From positions 1,209,250-1,273,249 of the forward strand of contig NW_003314298.1 in the NCBI RefSeq assembly GCF_000143415.4: a stretch of DNA of 64,000 nt. The letters are read 5' to 3'. The position numbers and the translations under genes are program-made. This DNA comes from Selaginella moellendorffii. Lineage: Eukaryota; Streptophyta; Lycopodiopsida; Selaginellales; Selaginellaceae. The notes below the pieces were generated by a model. It was not told where the DNA came from, did no database searches, and saw only the letters and a program-made list of their open reading frames with translations. Below, piece after piece: positions 63,132 to 64,000 of the stretch (positions are counted from its first letter, which is position 1; each line of letters begins with the position of its first letter).

Positions 63132-63998
63132 ATGTTCTTTACATTTTGTGTTTTCTTACTAATACAATCTAGTCTTCAAGCCTCAATTATATGGGGAAAT
63201 ACTAATAATTTAAATGAACAAGATATTAACAATATAATGAATCAAGGGTTTTATGAGCTTACTACAAGGTTAATTGGCAATGAATTATATCCACCTGATT
63301 TTGTAGATTTTAAATTAGTAACTGTTTCTAGAGGTGCAGTTTGTGTGGCAATAAGGCGAATAAAAGGATCTGCTGGTAGATGTTCAAATTCAAATGATGA
63401 AGTGAAAGGGTCAAATATGAAACGTCAAATAAATCTTCTAATTGAAAATTACCATGAAAGGATGGTTATGGAAGGTGCAGATGCAGTACGAATAACTGGA
63501 TCTCTATATGAAATACAATATGCTGTAGTGGTATGGAATAAGAAATCCGAATTGTTATTTAAAAAGAGATTTATAAATGGTATTCTTTCAAGTGGAAATT
63601 GCCAAACATCATTGAGTACACTTGATAGTGGATTCCCAATTTATCAAGTACTTTACACGGACCATTTTTTAATATCACCAAATAAAAAAAACATTTTACT
63701 TTTGCAGTATAATTGTAATTTGGTTCTTTATTCAGGACTAAAAAAAATATGGGAAACATTAGTATTTAAACTTGATGGTTTCTGTAAATTAATACTTCAG
63801 AAAGATGGTAACTTAGTAATTTATACAAGAAAATGGGAAGTTTTATGGTCTATAGGAAAATATTGTAAAAATCCTAAATGTTTTATTTTTACATATATAA
63901 CTTTACAAAATGATTGTGATTTGGTCTCATACAAATTAAAAGCACCTAATGATGTTTGGTGGGCTTTAAGTACTGCAAATGATATTTTATGTACATGA
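63132..63998 (+). CDS. Secreted GNA-type (bulb) lectin protein with unknown N-terminal domain
   Basis: A complete intronless frame of 288 residues. Residues 1-17 form a signal peptide (FFTFCVFLLIQSSLQA). Residues about 20-160 form a domain I do not recognise, beginning 'IIWGNTNNLNEQDINNIMNQG'. Residues about 165-285 form a mannose-binding GNA fold with three sugar sites related to QxDxNxVxY: 'QYNCNLVLY', 'QKDGNLVIY' (canonical) and 'QNDCDLVSY'. Only the middle site has all canonical residues. Base composition is markedly AT-rich (A/T-ending codons almost everywhere), unlike the GC-rich gene 160 bases upstream. It could be a defence lectin. The frame ends 2 bases before the window edge and is complete. 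Confidence 0.85.
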   Translation: MFFTFCVFLLIQSSLQASIIWGNTNNLNEQDINNIMNQGFYELTTRLIGNELYPPDFVDFKLVTVSRGAVCVAIRRIKGSAGRCSNSNDEVKGSNMKRQINLLIENYHERMVMEGADAVRITGSLYEIQYAVVVWNKKSELLFKKRFINGILSSGNCQTSLSTLDSGFPIYQVLYTDHFLISPNKKNILLLQYNCNLVLYSGLKKIWETLVFKLDGFCKLILQKDGNLVIYTRKWEVLWSIGKYCKNPKCFIFTYITLQNDCDLVSYKLKAPNDVWWALSTANDILCT

Positions 63999-64000
63999 TT

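Overview
The window reads as nuclear DNA of a land plant, most likely the lycophyte Selaginella (S. moellendorffii or a close relative). Reasons: plant-only gene families (CLASSY helicase, FHA2, PFP alpha subunit, PLS-type PPR proteins, GLV/RGF-type peptide), very short introns (17 of the 18 introns of the PFP gene are 51-71 nt) and abundant PPR gene debris. The species call is inference from gene content and intron size; no search was possible.

Layout. 1-4.8 kb is AT-rich with no gene. 4.8-11.4 kb holds a decayed PPR gene, then a divergent pair: FHA2 (minus) and a CLASSY-type SNF2 protein (plus). 11.9-22.9 kb is repeat country: one arm of a 3.6-kb inverted repeat (LINE relic, PPR pseudogene, tRNA-like repeat), AT-rich DNA, and a diverged third copy of part of that arm. 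23.1-30.0 kb is a gene cluster: ATG18a-like 1, pyruvate dehydrogenase kinase, an aspartic protease and ATG18a-like 2. 30.2-44.9 kb contains three copies (plus a fourth stub) of a composite unit: a kelch-like propeller gene, a chimera of ATG18a and PDK 5' sequence, and the 3' end of a kinase-like gene. The second inverted-repeat arm (35.65-39.38 kb) sits between units 1 and 2.

45-64 kb is gene-dense: PFP alpha subunit (19 exons), an F-box/kelch protein (At1g55270 type), a 928-aa PPR protein, a three-exon secreted peptide precursor ending in a GLV/RGF/CLEL-like motif, mitochondrial COQ3 sharing a 114-bp bidirectional promoter with a domesticated MULE transposase, and an AT-rich secreted GNA-type lectin.

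The most interesting items are the GLV/RGF-like precursor, the PFP alpha subunit that keeps the TIDGD catalytic-base motif which angiosperm alpha subunits have lost, and the repeat unit that carries promoter/exon pieces of two genes located in the same window. Gene models were spliced by hand using GT/GC-AG sites, reading frame and remembered family conservation.
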